From Deltaproteobacteria bacterium (GTDB lineage Bacteria > Desulfobacterota > Desulfovibrionia > Desulfovibrionales > Desulfovibrionaceae): a stretch of 64,000 nt of DNA. Below the pieces are notes generated by a model. That model saw nothing but the letters and a program-made list of their open reading frames with translations. It was not told the DNA's origin and did no database searches. The translations under genes and the position numbers were made by a program. The DNA is taken from assembly GCA_031285295.1 (NCBI GenBank), contig JAITWK010000031.1, forward strand, positions 34,668 to 98,667, in the 5' to 3' direction. Below, one piece after another: positions 9,026-16,938 of the stretch (positions are counted from its first letter, which is position 1; every line of letters starts with the position of its first letter).

Positions 9026-9400
9026 ATGGAAAAAGATTTGTCTCCCATACGCATACGCTACGAATATGAACAGGATCCAGGCACCAGAGTGCGCTATGCT
9101 CACGGAGTGTGGGGAGGCATCAACCCGCAGGGCGAAGTGGAACTGAATTTTTATACTGAAAGCGACAAACTGCCCGGACATTCCGAGGCCATTCTTTCCC
9201 CTGACGGTACTCTGGGGCATGAGATTGTGCCGCATGACGAAAGCCTGAAACTGGTTTCCCGGCATATTCATTCGCGCATCATCCTTAACGTGCATACGGC
9301 GCGGGCAGTGCTGGAATGGCTTGAGGACAAGGTGAATATTCTGGAAGACGAAAGCAATGATGCGCGACTTTTTTATGGAGAGTCCGGTCTTGAGCAATAA
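9026..9400 (+). CDS. DUF3467-like small protein
   Basis: A 124-residue soluble protein. The pattern of a beta-rich N-terminus (RVRYAHGVWGGINPQGEVEL) followed by an SRIILNVHTARAVLEWLEDK helix resembles DUF3467 proteins, whose typical C-terminal consensus is of the form SRIILSPxHAKxLLxAL. The function of that family is unknown. It sits 44 bases upstream of the periplasmic binding protein gene on the same strand, but no functional link is evident. The start follows AGGA at a slightly long spacing. The family assignment is from memory of the motif and is tentative. Confidence 0.55.
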   Translation: MEKDLSPIRIRYEYEQDPGTRVRYAHGVWGGINPQGEVELNFYTESDKLPGHSEAILSPDGTLGHEIVPHDESLKLVSRHIHSRIILNVHTARAVLEWLEDKVNILEDESNDARLFYGESGLEQ

Positions 9401-9444
9401 AATTTACCCACAAAAAACAACAAACTACAACAAGAGGACAGACC

Positions 9445-10215
9445 ATGTTTAAAAGTTTCCGTCTTAAAGGGTTCGCATCCCTTTGCCTGACACTGCTGCT
9501 GGGCGTTGCCCTGGCCGGTTCCGCCCTGGCTGAGGAAAAAGTTTATATCAACGGCATCGACGCCAGCTACCCGCCCTTTGCCTTTATTGATACCTCCGGA
9601 CAGGCCGCCGGTTTTGACGTTGATTCCATGAACTGGATCGCCAACAAGATGGGCTTTAAGGTAAAGCATGAAGCCATGGACTGGAGCTCAATCGTTACCA
9701 GTCTGCTTGGCAAGCGCATTGACATGGTTTGCTCCGGCATGAGCATTTCTCCCGAGCGCAAAGCCGTAGTGACGTTCAGCGAACCTTACTTCTCCATTCG
9801 CAAGTACCTACTGGTGCATAACGACAGCAACTTTACCAGAGAAGAAGTGCTCAACGGCAATTTGAAGCTGGGCGTGCAGGGCGGCACCAACGAAGCGCTG
9901 TGGCTGGAAGAGAACAAGGCTCCCAACAAGTGGAACTATTCGCTGCGTTATTACGCTTCGCCGCCCATGGCCATTGAAGACCTGGTCAACAAGCGCATTG
10001 ACGCGGCTGCCATCGACTCCGCCCCGGCCAACGACGCTATTGGCAAACAGGGCAAGCCGGTCAAGATTGTTGGTGAATTTGCCGAAGGCGACGACTTTGG
10101 CGTGGCTACCCGCAATGAAGATACCGAACTGCGCAACACGATCAACGAAGGTTACCGCCTGCTCAAGGCTGATCCGTATTGGGAAGAGCTGAAAGCTAAA
10201 TATGAATTAAAGTAG
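9445..10215 (+). CDS. Periplasmic amino-acid-type ABC transporter binding protein
   Basis: A 256-residue solute-binding protein of the SBP_bac_3 family. A signal peptide is clear: a basic start, hydrophobic core LCLTLLLGVALAG and cleavage near ALAEE. The mature part begins with INGIDASYPPFAFIDTSGQA, the standard start of polar-amino-acid binding proteins, followed by VDMVCSGMSISPERK-like and GVQGGTNE-like ligand-binding segments. No permease or ATPase gene is next to it, so it is either an orphan subunit serving a transporter elsewhere or a receptor partner. The ATG is preceded by AGAGGAC. A double-hairpin repeat immediately follows and may terminate transcription. Confidence 0.9.
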   Translation: MFKSFRLKGFASLCLTLLLGVALAGSALAEEKVYINGIDASYPPFAFIDTSGQAAGFDVDSMNWIANKMGFKVKHEAMDWSSIVTSLLGKRIDMVCSGMSISPERKAVVTFSEPYFSIRKYLLVHNDSNFTREEVLNGNLKLGVQGGTNEALWLEENKAPNKWNYSLRYYASPPMAIEDLVNKRIDAAAIDSAPANDAIGKQGKPVKIVGEFAEGDDFGVATRNEDTELRNTINEGYRLLKADPYWEELKAKYELK

Positions 10216-10234
10216 GTGGCATAGCCTATTGAGG

Positions 10235-10284
10235 GGGTCCGGGGGGAATCATTCCCCCCGGCGGGGAGCGGGGCGGAGCCCCGG
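10235..10284. repeat. GC-rich double-hairpin repeat between convergent genes (copy 1)
   Basis: Two adjacent perfect hairpins: a CCGGGGGGAA / TTCCCCCCGG palindrome with a TCA loop, then CGGGGC-GGA-GCCCCG. The same layout (GGGGAT-type palindrome, then a GGC-GGA-GCC hairpin, then GAAAA) occurs at 50543. Both lie between convergent gene ends, so they may serve as bidirectional transcription stops, or be REP-like repeats. Confidence 0.7.
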
Positions 10285-10293
10285 AAAACTTGA

Positions 10294-11310
10294 TTATTCT
10301 TTGAGCAGATCCGCCAGGCGCTGTTTGGCGAAATCGCCATCCAGGCCGAGTCCGGCCGCGATTTGTCCGAGGTTTTCCTCGGCGTCGCTGGGCCGGACAT
10401 ACAGCGGTTGCAAATCTTGCTCCGTAAGCGGGGCAGCCAGACCGGCCCGCAGCAAAACTGCGGGCCGAATTTGATCCAGCGCTCCGGGTAAAAGCAGCCA
10501 TTGTTTGCCGCCGCCGGACAGGGCCGCTTCGGCCAATTCCTGATAATTATTGCTCAAGCCGGAACCCAGCAAAAAACCGCTACGTTCGCGCAGCAGTTTG
10601 TGGACGCCCGGCAAATCCAGCACTTGCAATTCGCACAATTCACGCAGGCCAAACAGCCCCGCGCTGCCTGCAAGTTGTGTGGCGGCAGCCGAGCCAGACG
10701 AGTCAGCCGGATTCAGGCCGCTTGCGGGCAGGGCCAGGTTAGCGCTTTCCAGCCGGGCAAAACCCTGAGCATAAACCAGGCCCTTGCGGGCGTGCGTAAG
10801 CACCCAAATTTCCCGTCCGTCCAAATCAGGGCGCGTATCCACAAGGCTGGCAGCCAGCAGCGGCAAATATTCCAGACTGGCCTGTTCGGTTTTTAAGGCC
10901 CGGCTCATGGCGGCGGCAGTGGAACAGACCAGCCGCAGGCCGGTAAAACTGCCCGGCCCGGTCACCACGGCCAGACGCCCGATCCGGTCCGGTTGCAATT
11001 GCAGGTTGCCCAGGATTTGCTGCAAGGCCGTGGCCAGCAGTTCGGCCCCCTGGGATACGGCGGACCAATCCTGAACGGCCAGAATTTCCGGTTCTACTGG
11101 CGCGGTAATGTTGCTGGCATCAGCCTGAGGGATGGCCTGGGTATGGGGTGCGGTTCCGCTGGGTCGCGCCGGAAAACCGACCGGCCCGACATTGTGCCGG
11201 GCCGGTGCGTAACGGCCAAGAATAAGTTGTAACCGGCCTTCGGCGGCGTTCAGGCAAAGAGTAAGCGTACCATGCCCGATAGCGGACTTTTGCTTGTTGT
11301 ATGAGGACAA
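10294..11310 (-). CDS. tsaB: tRNA threonylcarbamoyladenosine biosynthesis protein TsaB
   Basis: A TsaB-like protein of the ASKHA fold, partner of TsaD and TsaE in making t6A37 in tRNAs that read ANN codons. The diagnostic segment RLAVVTGPGSFTGLRL is present near residue 115, followed by the LEYLPLLAAS segment. At 338 residues it is much longer than the usual 220-230. The extra length comes from an N-terminal Pro/Ala-rich insertion (about residues 35-75) and a C-terminal extension with LQPLYVRPSDAEENL, the usual TsaB ending. The chosen start is a TTG with a GGAGAGG ribosome site seven bases upstream. It is convergent with the binding-protein gene. Confidence 0.85.
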   Translation of the reverse strand: MSSYNKQKSAIGHGTLTLCLNAAEGRLQLILGRYAPARHNVGPVGFPARPSGTAPHTQAIPQADASNITAPVEPEILAVQDWSAVSQGAELLATALQQILGNLQLQPDRIGRLAVVTGPGSFTGLRLVCSTAAAMSRALKTEQASLEYLPLLAASLVDTRPDLDGREIWVLTHARKGLVYAQGFARLESANLALPASGLNPADSSGSAAATQLAGSAGLFGLRELCELQVLDLPGVHKLLRERSGFLLGSGLSNNYQELAEAALSGGGKQWLLLPGALDQIRPAVLLRAGLAAPLTEQDLQPLYVRPSDAEENLGQIAAGLGLDGDFAKQRLADLLKE

Positions 11311-11352
11311 AACCGGCCTCTCCTTGGTAATCTGAATAGTGTAGGCACTATC

Positions 11353-11721
11353 CTACAAGGAGGCCAGCGTTCTGGCAACAGGCCGCCGCTCGGGAACCGG
11401 GCGGCGTTTCTGCCCGGCTTTGAGGGCTTCTGCGCTGGTGTACAGGCCGCAATAGCAGAAATCATATTCATGCACATCATCCGCGCGGTATTCGCACGGG
11501 CAGCAGATATCTTTGTCTATCTCGCGCACACCGGTAGAAAGACGGCAGGGGCAGGCCATATAGCCGTAGCGTTTTTTCAGGCCAAGCAACGCGTCAAGAA
11601 TATCCAGCGTCGCGCTGTGGTCGCTGTTGAAAAAAAAGCCCTTGGCTTCCTGCAACGGCTTCAGCCTGGCGTATAATTCCTCAGCAGCCTTTGTTCGTGC
11701 TTCATCCCGGACTTTGCCCAT
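11353..11721 (-). CDS. Ferredoxin-thioredoxin reductase catalytic chain
   Basis: A 122-residue protein with the FTR catalytic-domain cysteine pattern: Cys-Pro-Cys at 57-59, Cys-Cys-Pro-Cys at 73-76 and Cys-Tyr-Cys at 89-91. In this family the cysteines hold one [4Fe-4S] cluster next to a redox-active disulfide that passes ferredoxin electrons to thioredoxin-like proteins. The ATG at 11721 has an AGGAG site at ideal spacing; an earlier in-frame codon would add an unlikely 15 residues. The glutaredoxin-like gene lies upstream on the same strand, separated only by a palindromic repeat, so the pair could form a ferredoxin-linked disulfide-reducing couple. No variable chain gene is present, as is usual outside cyanobacteria and plants. 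Confidence 0.88.
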   Translation of the reverse strand: MGKVRDEARTKAAEELYARLKPLQEAKGFFFNSDHSATLDILDALLGLKKRYGYMACPCRLSTGVREIDKDICCPCEYRADDVHEYDFCYCGLYTSAEALKAGQKRRPVPERRPVARTLASL

Positions 11722-11767
11722 ATAAATCTCCTGCCTGAACAAAACGTTAACCTTGAAAAAATGCACA

Positions 11768-11893
11768 GGTAGTGCCTGCTTTTGACGTCAGGCAAGGAAG
11801 ACGAGTTTTTGCCGGCTGACGTGTACTCTTCTGGTACTCGACGGAGGCAAAAACGAAGTCTGACGCAGCATCACGGCAAAATGAGGCACTACC
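11768..11893. repeat. Full-length copy of the dispersed palindromic (MITE-like) repeat
   Basis: A 126-base element with perfect 10-base terminal inverted repeats GGTAGTGCCT / AGGCACTACC and extended inner symmetry (CTTTTGACGTCAG versus CTGACGCAGCATCACGG, with GAGTTTTTGCC versus GGAGGCAAAAAC further in). The core holds the landmark GTGTACTCTT-TGGTACTCGA. It ends two bases before the glutaredoxin stop codon. No transposase is encoded. Confidence 0.85.
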
Positions 11894-11894
11894 C

Positions 11895-12170
11895 TTACTT
11901 CAGGACTGCAAGCATGGCCTGCTGCGCCACATCATCCATGCCGACATAAACTTCCGAGCTATGGTCGTCATAAATTTTTATGGTCGGGAAGGAAAGCCGG
12001 GGGTTGAGTTCCGCAACTTTTTTGACGGCGGCGTCTTTATCCGCGCCCACCAGCAGGTCCACTTCCACCATGGTGTAGCTGATGTTGTTGTTGTTCATGA
12101 ATTCTTTGGCCCTGCGGCAATAGGGGCAGGTTGAAAGACCGTAGATAAGTATTTGTTTGGTCTGTGCCAT
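11895..12170 (-). CDS. Glutaredoxin-like thiol-disulfide protein
   Basis: A 91-residue glutaredoxin/NrdH-like protein from the ATG at 12170, which has GGAGG eight bases upstream; an earlier in-frame ATG would add 11 residues without a ribosome site. The active-site motif is STCPYCRRAKEFM with Cys15 and Cys18. A cis-proline segment LSFPTIKIYDD follows, with a short GMDD segment near the C-terminus. It should reduce disulfides in the cytosol. The ferredoxin-thioredoxin reductase gene lies downstream on the same strand, which suggests that enzyme as the electron source, an inference from proximity only. Confidence 0.87.
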   Translation of the reverse strand: MAQTKQILIYGLSTCPYCRRAKEFMNNNNISYTMVEVDLLVGADKDAAVKKVAELNPRLSFPTIKIYDDHSSEVYVGMDDVAQQAMLAVLK

Positions 12171-12331
12171 CGTTTTAGCCTCCGTAGTTTTAAAGTCCGG
12201 CATATTGATAATATCGCAATCTCTACTCCACTGTATTTGAGCAGGCTATTCTATTTTTAATAATGCAGGAATTATTATATTACGGGGCCTTATAAAGTAA
12301 TTACTTCGCCGAAAAGCGCGATTTTCGTTTT

Positions 12332-12892
12332 CTACCCGGTAAAATGCAGGCGATCCGCAACCAGAGCGGACACGGCGCGCATGAATTCGTGAAGATCCCG
12401 CTCACGCAGGCCGCCGCCGTTCCAACTCAGGCTGTACTCGCCCGGAATGGAGCGTTGCGAATCAGAGGCGTTAAGCCGTTCCAGATCAAGATCCTGCACA
12501 TCCCAACGGATACCAAATTCTTCCAGCGATGCAAGTATGCCGTCTTTAGGCAGAGCTGGCGGCAGGGCTGGCGATTGCATTTGCGCCGGGTGAGCCAAAA
12601 AGCGCAGCGCAATGCGATCTTCTTTTCGTTCCCAGGCCAGTTTGCAATTCGGGTCCAGATCCGCCAGACCCCGGCTCATGTCCGCCAGCCCGGCTTCCAC
12701 CAAATCCAGATGCCGGGCGCGTATTTTTCCAAGACGCTCCAGCCCCTGCCTGGTTTCCGTCTGCTGGTTGCGGCGGCGTGAAATTTCGTCAAGCAGCATC
12801 CGGCTGGGCGGCTGATCGCGCCGCAACAGCCGCCAGGCCAGCCAAATCAGGGCTACCAGAGCCGCAAAGCCAAGAATGAGGTTTATGTACAT
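12332..12892 (-). CDS. Hypothetical membrane-anchored protein
   Basis: I do not recognise this protein of about 186 residues. A single N-terminal membrane helix (LILGFAALVALIWLAWRLL) is followed by a basic stop-transfer stretch. A soluble region follows, with a probable coiled coil (about 45-80) and a mixed alpha/beta C-terminal part containing SLSWNGGGLRERDLHEFMRA. The ATG at 12892 is chosen, although a TTG four codons upstream is equally possible; neither has a strong ribosome site. It is divergent from the EF-G-like gene, with a copy of the palindromic repeat between them. Confidence 0.55.
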   Translation of the reverse strand: MYINLILGFAALVALIWLAWRLLRRDQPPSRMLLDEISRRRNQQTETRQGLERLGKIRARHLDLVEAGLADMSRGLADLDPNCKLAWERKEDRIALRFLAHPAQMQSPALPPALPKDGILASLEEFGIRWDVQDLDLERLNASDSQRSIPGEYSLSWNGGGLRERDLHEFMRAVSALVADRLHFTG

Positions 12893-12931
12893 AATATATT
12901 TCAATTACCGGGATTAACGCCAATAAGCAAC

Positions 12932-13023
12932 GGTAGTGCCTCATTTTGCCGTGATACTTCGTCAGGCTTCGTTTTTTGCTCCGGTCGAGCAGGGTAAGGC
13001 TGACGTCAAAAGCAGGCACTACC
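12932..13023. repeat. Shortened copy of the dispersed palindromic (MITE-like) repeat
   Basis: A 92-base element with the same perfect ends GGTAGTGCCT / AGGCACTACC, in the opposite orientation to the copy at 11768. Outer arms match that copy base for base over long stretches (ATTTTGCCGTGATA, CTGACGTCAAAAGC), but about 35 bases of the central core, including the GTACTCTT landmark, are missing. It lies between divergent genes. Confidence 0.85.
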
Positions 13024-13058
13024 TGTGTGTTTGTTATCCCGGTTTGTTATCTTTAATC

Positions 13059-13087
13059 TTGACATAATGCTTCCCACACACCTAAAT
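13059..13087 (+). promoter_or_regulatory. Possible sigma70 promoter for the EF-G-like gene
   Basis: A consensus TTGACA at 13059-13064 is followed after 17 bases by CTAAAT, a poor -10 match. It lies 50 bases upstream of the gene. The -35 is strong, the -10 weak, so this is tentative. Confidence 0.3.
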
Positions 13088-13135
13088 GGAGCTTAAAGTC
13101 TAACTCCAGACTAATCATCATATCAGGAGAAGCGA

Positions 13136-15205
13136 ATGTCCAACGGAATTGATTCCCAAAGAACTTACGCGCTGGTAGGAACCGGCGGATGCGGTAAAAC
13201 CAGCCTGGCCGAGATGCTGCTGCTCCAAACGGGCGTCATCAATCGCCTGGGCAAGATCGAGGACGGCACCACCGCCCTGGATTACGAACCTGAAGAAATT
13301 AAACGCGGAGGCAGCATTCAGCCTTCTTTCGCGTCTTATACCTGGAAAGACGCCCATCATTACCTGATGGACATCCCCGGTGATGGAAACTTTATCGGCG
13401 ATTTGGATATTCTGCTTGCGGCGGCGGATTTTGCCGTTTTCACTCTGGATGCTGTGGATGGTGTGCGCCCCCTGACCAAAAAACACTGGCAGGCCATCAG
13501 GAACGCCGATTTGCCTGCCTGCTGCTTCATCAACAAGCTGGACCGCGACCGGGCCGATTTTGACATGGCTTACGACGGGCTGGCCACGCTGGGCATCCGC
13601 CCGGTGTTGCTTTACGCGCCTATCGGCCAGCAGGCCGACTTCAAGGGCGTGGTTGACGTGCTGGCTGGCAAGGCCCTGTTCTTCCAGCCTGACGGCAGCG
13701 TAAAAGAAGGCCCGGTGCCGCAGGACATGCTGGAAATCGTAACCGCCATCCGTGATACCACGGTAGAGAATATCGCTGAAAGCGACGAAGTCCTGATGGA
13801 AAAATATCTGGAAGAAGGCAGCCTTTCCGAGACGGAAATTCTTCAGGGCTTGCGCGCCGGTGTAATCAACGGCGAGCTGGTCCCGGTTATGGCCGGTTCC
13901 GCTCTGGAAAACAAGGGCGGTGCGCAACTGCTTGAAATGATCGAAAAATACCTGCCTTCGCCGCTGGACCGCAAATTTTGGCTGGACGCCGAAGGTAACG
14001 AGCTGGCCGTGGACCCGAACGGCCCGGCTGTTGGTTTTGTCTTCAAGAGCATCGTGGATCCATTCTCCGGCCAGCTTAACATGCTGCGGGTGATTTCCGG
14101 CAGCGTCAACAGTGAAAGTTCGCTTAAAAACAGCCGTAGCGGCGAAACCGAGCGTCTGGGCAACCCGATCCTGCTTACCGGCAAGGCCCAGATTCCCACC
14201 AAGGAGACGCTTGGCCCCGGCTCTCTCGTGGCTCTGGCCAAACTCAAAAATACCCGCACCGGCGATACTCTGGCCCAGGACAAGGTCGGCTTTGTGATGC
14301 CGATACCCGCGCTGCCGCCGCAGCTTATTTCCTACGCCATTACGCCCAAGGAAAAAGGCGACGAAGACAAGGTTTTTTCCGCCATCAACAAGCTCACGGA
14401 CGAAGATGTCACCCTCAAGCTTTCCCGCACCGAGGAAACCGGCGACATGCTGCTTAGCGGCATGGGCCAGCTGCATATCGAAATGGCCGTGGAAAAGGCC
14501 AAACGCCGCTACAAGGTGGATATCGCGCTGAACACCCCCAAGGTTCCCTACCGTGAAACCTTCAAGGGCAAAGCCCAGGTGCAGGGGCGGCATAAAAAGC
14601 AGACCGGCGGTCGCGGCCAGTTTGGCGATTGCTGGGTTGAATTTGAACCGCGCGCCAAAGGCGAAGGCTATCTTTTTGAGGATGCCATTGTTGGCGGCGT
14701 GATTCCCCGCCAGTATATCCCGGCCGTGGATAAGGGCATTCAGGAAGCTTCGGCACGCGGCTTCCTGGCCGGTTACCCGCTGGTTGACTTCAAGGCCAAA
14801 CTTTACGATGGCAGCTACCACAACGTGGACTCCTCGGAAATGGCCTTCAAAATCGCTGGTTCGCTGGCTTTCAAAAAAGCCATGGAAAGCGCCAAGCCCA
14901 TATTGCTTGAGCCTATCGTCACCCTGACCATTTCCATACCGGATAATCACATGGGCGACGTTATCGGCGATCTCTCCAGCCGTCGCGGCAAGGTGCTGGG
15001 TTCGGATTCCGTTTCCGGCATTACCGAACTCAAGGCCCATGTGCCCATGAGCGAAATTCTGCGCTACGCGCCGGATCTGCGCTCCATGACCGGCGGGCAG
15101 GGCGTGTTTACGGCCGAGTTTTCCCATTATGAGGAAGCTCCGGCCCCGGTTACGGAAAAAGTGGTGGCTGAATACCAGCAAAACCGCAAAGCCGACGAAG
15201 AATAG
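13136..15205 (+). CDS. EF-G-like translation factor GTPase (FusA2 type)
   Basis: A 689-residue protein with the full five-domain layout of elongation factor G. The P-loop is GTGGCGKTS (15-23) and G4 is NKLD (133-136). The later EF-G domains are visible with YKVDIALNTPKVPYRETF and the domain IV/V segment SRRGKVLGSD. G3 reads DIPGDGNF (79-86) rather than DTPGHVDF, so the catalytic His of classical EF-G is replaced by Asp. This is a mark of the paralogous EF-G-2/FusA2 group, whose cellular role is not settled. An AGGAG site precedes the ATG. It stands alone and is followed by a strong terminator. Confidence 0.88.
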   Translation: MSNGIDSQRTYALVGTGGCGKTSLAEMLLLQTGVINRLGKIEDGTTALDYEPEEIKRGGSIQPSFASYTWKDAHHYLMDIPGDGNFIGDLDILLAAADFAVFTLDAVDGVRPLTKKHWQAIRNADLPACCFINKLDRDRADFDMAYDGLATLGIRPVLLYAPIGQQADFKGVVDVLAGKALFFQPDGSVKEGPVPQDMLEIVTAIRDTTVENIAESDEVLMEKYLEEGSLSETEILQGLRAGVINGELVPVMAGSALENKGGAQLLEMIEKYLPSPLDRKFWLDAEGNELAVDPNGPAVGFVFKSIVDPFSGQLNMLRVISGSVNSESSLKNSRSGETERLGNPILLTGKAQIPTKETLGPGSLVALAKLKNTRTGDTLAQDKVGFVMPIPALPPQLISYAITPKEKGDEDKVFSAINKLTDEDVTLKLSRTEETGDMLLSGMGQLHIEMAVEKAKRRYKVDIALNTPKVPYRETFKGKAQVQGRHKKQTGGRGQFGDCWVEFEPRAKGEGYLFEDAIVGGVIPRQYIPAVDKGIQEASARGFLAGYPLVDFKAKLYDGSYHNVDSSEMAFKIAGSLAFKKAMESAKPILLEPIVTLTISIPDNHMGDVIGDLSSRRGKVLGSDSVSGITELKAHVPMSEILRYAPDLRSMTGGQGVFTAEFSHYEEAPAPVTEKVVAEYQQNRKADEE

Positions 15206-15240
15206 AAAATCTGACGAAAACAGAGAATAAATAATTCATG

Positions 15241-15286
15241 AAAAAAGCAAGCTCCTTTGTCGCAGACAAAGGAGCTTGCTTTTTTT
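15241..15286. terminator. Bidirectional intrinsic terminator
   Basis: A 15-base perfect stem (GCAAGCTCCTTTGTC and its complement) with a three-base GCA loop is flanked by six A on the left and seven T on the right. It lies between the ends of the convergent EF-G-like and MtaB genes and can serve both. Confidence 0.95.
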
Positions 15287-15289
15287 GAT

Positions 15290-16798
15290 CTATATACGTT
15301 CTACAATCAGGACGTTATCTGCAACCGCCATCGGCCTGGCGGCGATAAGCCGCTTGCCGTGCGGCAAAGCCCCTTGGTCAAAACGGCAGTCCGAATAAAA
15401 TTCGTTTATCCCCTGGCCTGCGCGGCCTTCTTCCAGCGCCACCCAAACCCGATCAAGCCCTAGTTGCCGCTGGAGAAAAGCGCTTTTTTTCGTGGCGATC
15501 AATTCGCGCAGGCGGGCGGCCCGCTCTTTTTTGACCGTTTGGCTCAACTGGCTGGGTAAGCGGGCCGCAGCCGTGCCGGGCCGTTTGGAATATGGAAAGA
15601 CATGGGCGTAAGTGAGGGGCAGGCGACGGCAAAGCTCCAAAGTCTCCTCAAAATTTTCCTCGGTTTCGCCGGGAAAGCCGGTGATGAAATCCGCGCCCAG
15701 GCCGTAAACCGGCCAAATTTTTCCCAGAGCGTCCAGAAAATCCGGAAGCAGAGCCGGGTCGTAATGCCCGCGCCCCATGCGCCTAAGTATGTGCGGACTG
15801 CCGCTTTGCAGCGAGAGATGCAGATGTGGGGCCACCAGGCGGCTGCGGCTCAGAGTCTCCAGGGCTTTTTGCCCCAACTGCCCCGGCTCCAGCGAACTGA
15901 TGCGAAAACGCAGGGCTCCCGACTTTGCCCATTCCGGGGCAAAGGCTGTTTCCAGCCGGGTCAGCAAATCCCAAAAGTCCGGTCTGCGCCCCCCGGAGTC
16001 TTTTTGTTTGCCCGGTCCGTTCTGTTCTCCAATGTTATTCATATTGGCGCATAGTCCGGCTTCAGGCGGCAAATCCGCGCCGTACTGGCGCAGGTTGACC
16101 CCGTTCAACACAATTTCGCGGAAACCGGCGCTCACCAGCCGTCCGGCCTCGGCCAGAATTTCCGGCCAGGGGCGGCTTACCGAGGGGCCGCGCCCCATAG
16201 GCACTATGCAGTAGGTGCAATGCTGGGAGCAGCCATCGTGAATTTTAAGCACGGCCCGGCTACGCGCATAGTCGCTGATGGAAAAGGCCGGGAAGGCGCG
16301 TTCTTCCAGCACTTCTTCCGGGCCTTCGTAGTCCCAGAATTCATCGGATTCGAGGTTTTTTTTCGGATCATGCTCATGATTATGTTCCGCTGCCGACTCC
16401 GGATGATGCTCCGGAAACTCGCCGGTATTGATCTCCACGGCCTCGAAACCGTCGGCATTGCCCAACCAGCGCAGCAGGGCCACTTTTTCCCGCTGCGGCA
16501 CCAGACCGTCCACGGGCAGCTCGTTTAGTTCTTCGGGCAAAGCCTGGGCCGCGCAGCCGGTAACCAGAAGTTCGCAATCCGGCGCGGCGCGGCGCACCCG
16601 CCTGGCTGTGGCGCGTAAGTCGCTAACCGCCTTGGCGGTTATGGCGCAACTGTTAATCAGGACCACATCCGCGCCGTCCGGGGCGGGCAGTTCGCGGTGT
16701 CCGGCCTTAAGCCAGGCTTCACGCAGGGCTTCGGATTCGTACTGGTTAACTTTGCAACCCAGGGTAATTATATGAAATGACTTGCTTCGCAAATTCAA
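15290..16798 (-). CDS. mtaB: tRNA t6A37 methylthiotransferase, MtaB-like radical SAM enzyme
   Basis: A 502-residue methylthiotransferase. The N-terminal domain has the three auxiliary-cluster cysteines in GCKVNQYES, INSCAIT and VTGCAAQ. The radical-SAM core has DGCSQHCTYCIVP, followed by IVLNGVNLRQYG and FITGFPGETEENFEET. The GCKVNQYES start points to the MtaB group, which converts t6A37 to ms2t6A in tRNAs, rather than MiaB. Between the two cluster domains there is an unusual acidic, histidine-rich insertion of about 35 residues (AEHNHEHDPKK, then an EEVLEE run). The C-terminal TRAM-like tail ends in DNVLIVERI. It is convergent with the EF-G-like gene and shares its terminator. Confidence 0.88.
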   Translation of the reverse strand: MNLRSKSFHIITLGCKVNQYESEALREAWLKAGHRELPAPDGADVVLINSCAITAKAVSDLRATARRVRRAAPDCELLVTGCAAQALPEELNELPVDGLVPQREKVALLRWLGNADGFEAVEINTGEFPEHHPESAAEHNHEHDPKKNLESDEFWDYEGPEEVLEERAFPAFSISDYARSRAVLKIHDGCSQHCTYCIVPMGRGPSVSRPWPEILAEAGRLVSAGFREIVLNGVNLRQYGADLPPEAGLCANMNNIGEQNGPGKQKDSGGRRPDFWDLLTRLETAFAPEWAKSGALRFRISSLEPGQLGQKALETLSRSRLVAPHLHLSLQSGSPHILRRMGRGHYDPALLPDFLDALGKIWPVYGLGADFITGFPGETEENFEETLELCRRLPLTYAHVFPYSKRPGTAAARLPSQLSQTVKKERAARLRELIATKKSAFLQRQLGLDRVWVALEEGRAGQGINEFYSDCRFDQGALPHGKRLIAARPMAVADNVLIVERI

Positions 16799-16812
16799 CC
16801 TCGGTAAGACTT

Positions 16813-16873
16813 GGTAGTGCCTTATTTTGCCGTGCTGCCGCGTCAGAAAAACTTAATAAGTTGACGCGGACGT
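16813..16873. repeat. Half copy of the dispersed palindromic repeat
   Basis: GGTAGTGCCTTATTTTGCC and then CGCGTCAG match one arm of the family. The second half is absent; instead CGCGTCA is followed 13-16 bases later by TGACGCG, forming its own small inverted repeat. It lies just upstream of the MtaB start. Confidence 0.6.
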
Positions 16874-16938
16874 TTTATTACACTAGAAGCCGTTTAAAGC
16901 AACCTAACTTTGCCATCACACAACCAACTGGAGCGAGT

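Noticed and set aside
13118..15181. 687-codon open frame antisense to the EF-G-like gene
   Set aside because: It is an almost exact shadow of the GTPase gene, arising from codon bias. No ribosome site and no recognisable domain; the sense strand has every EF-G motif.
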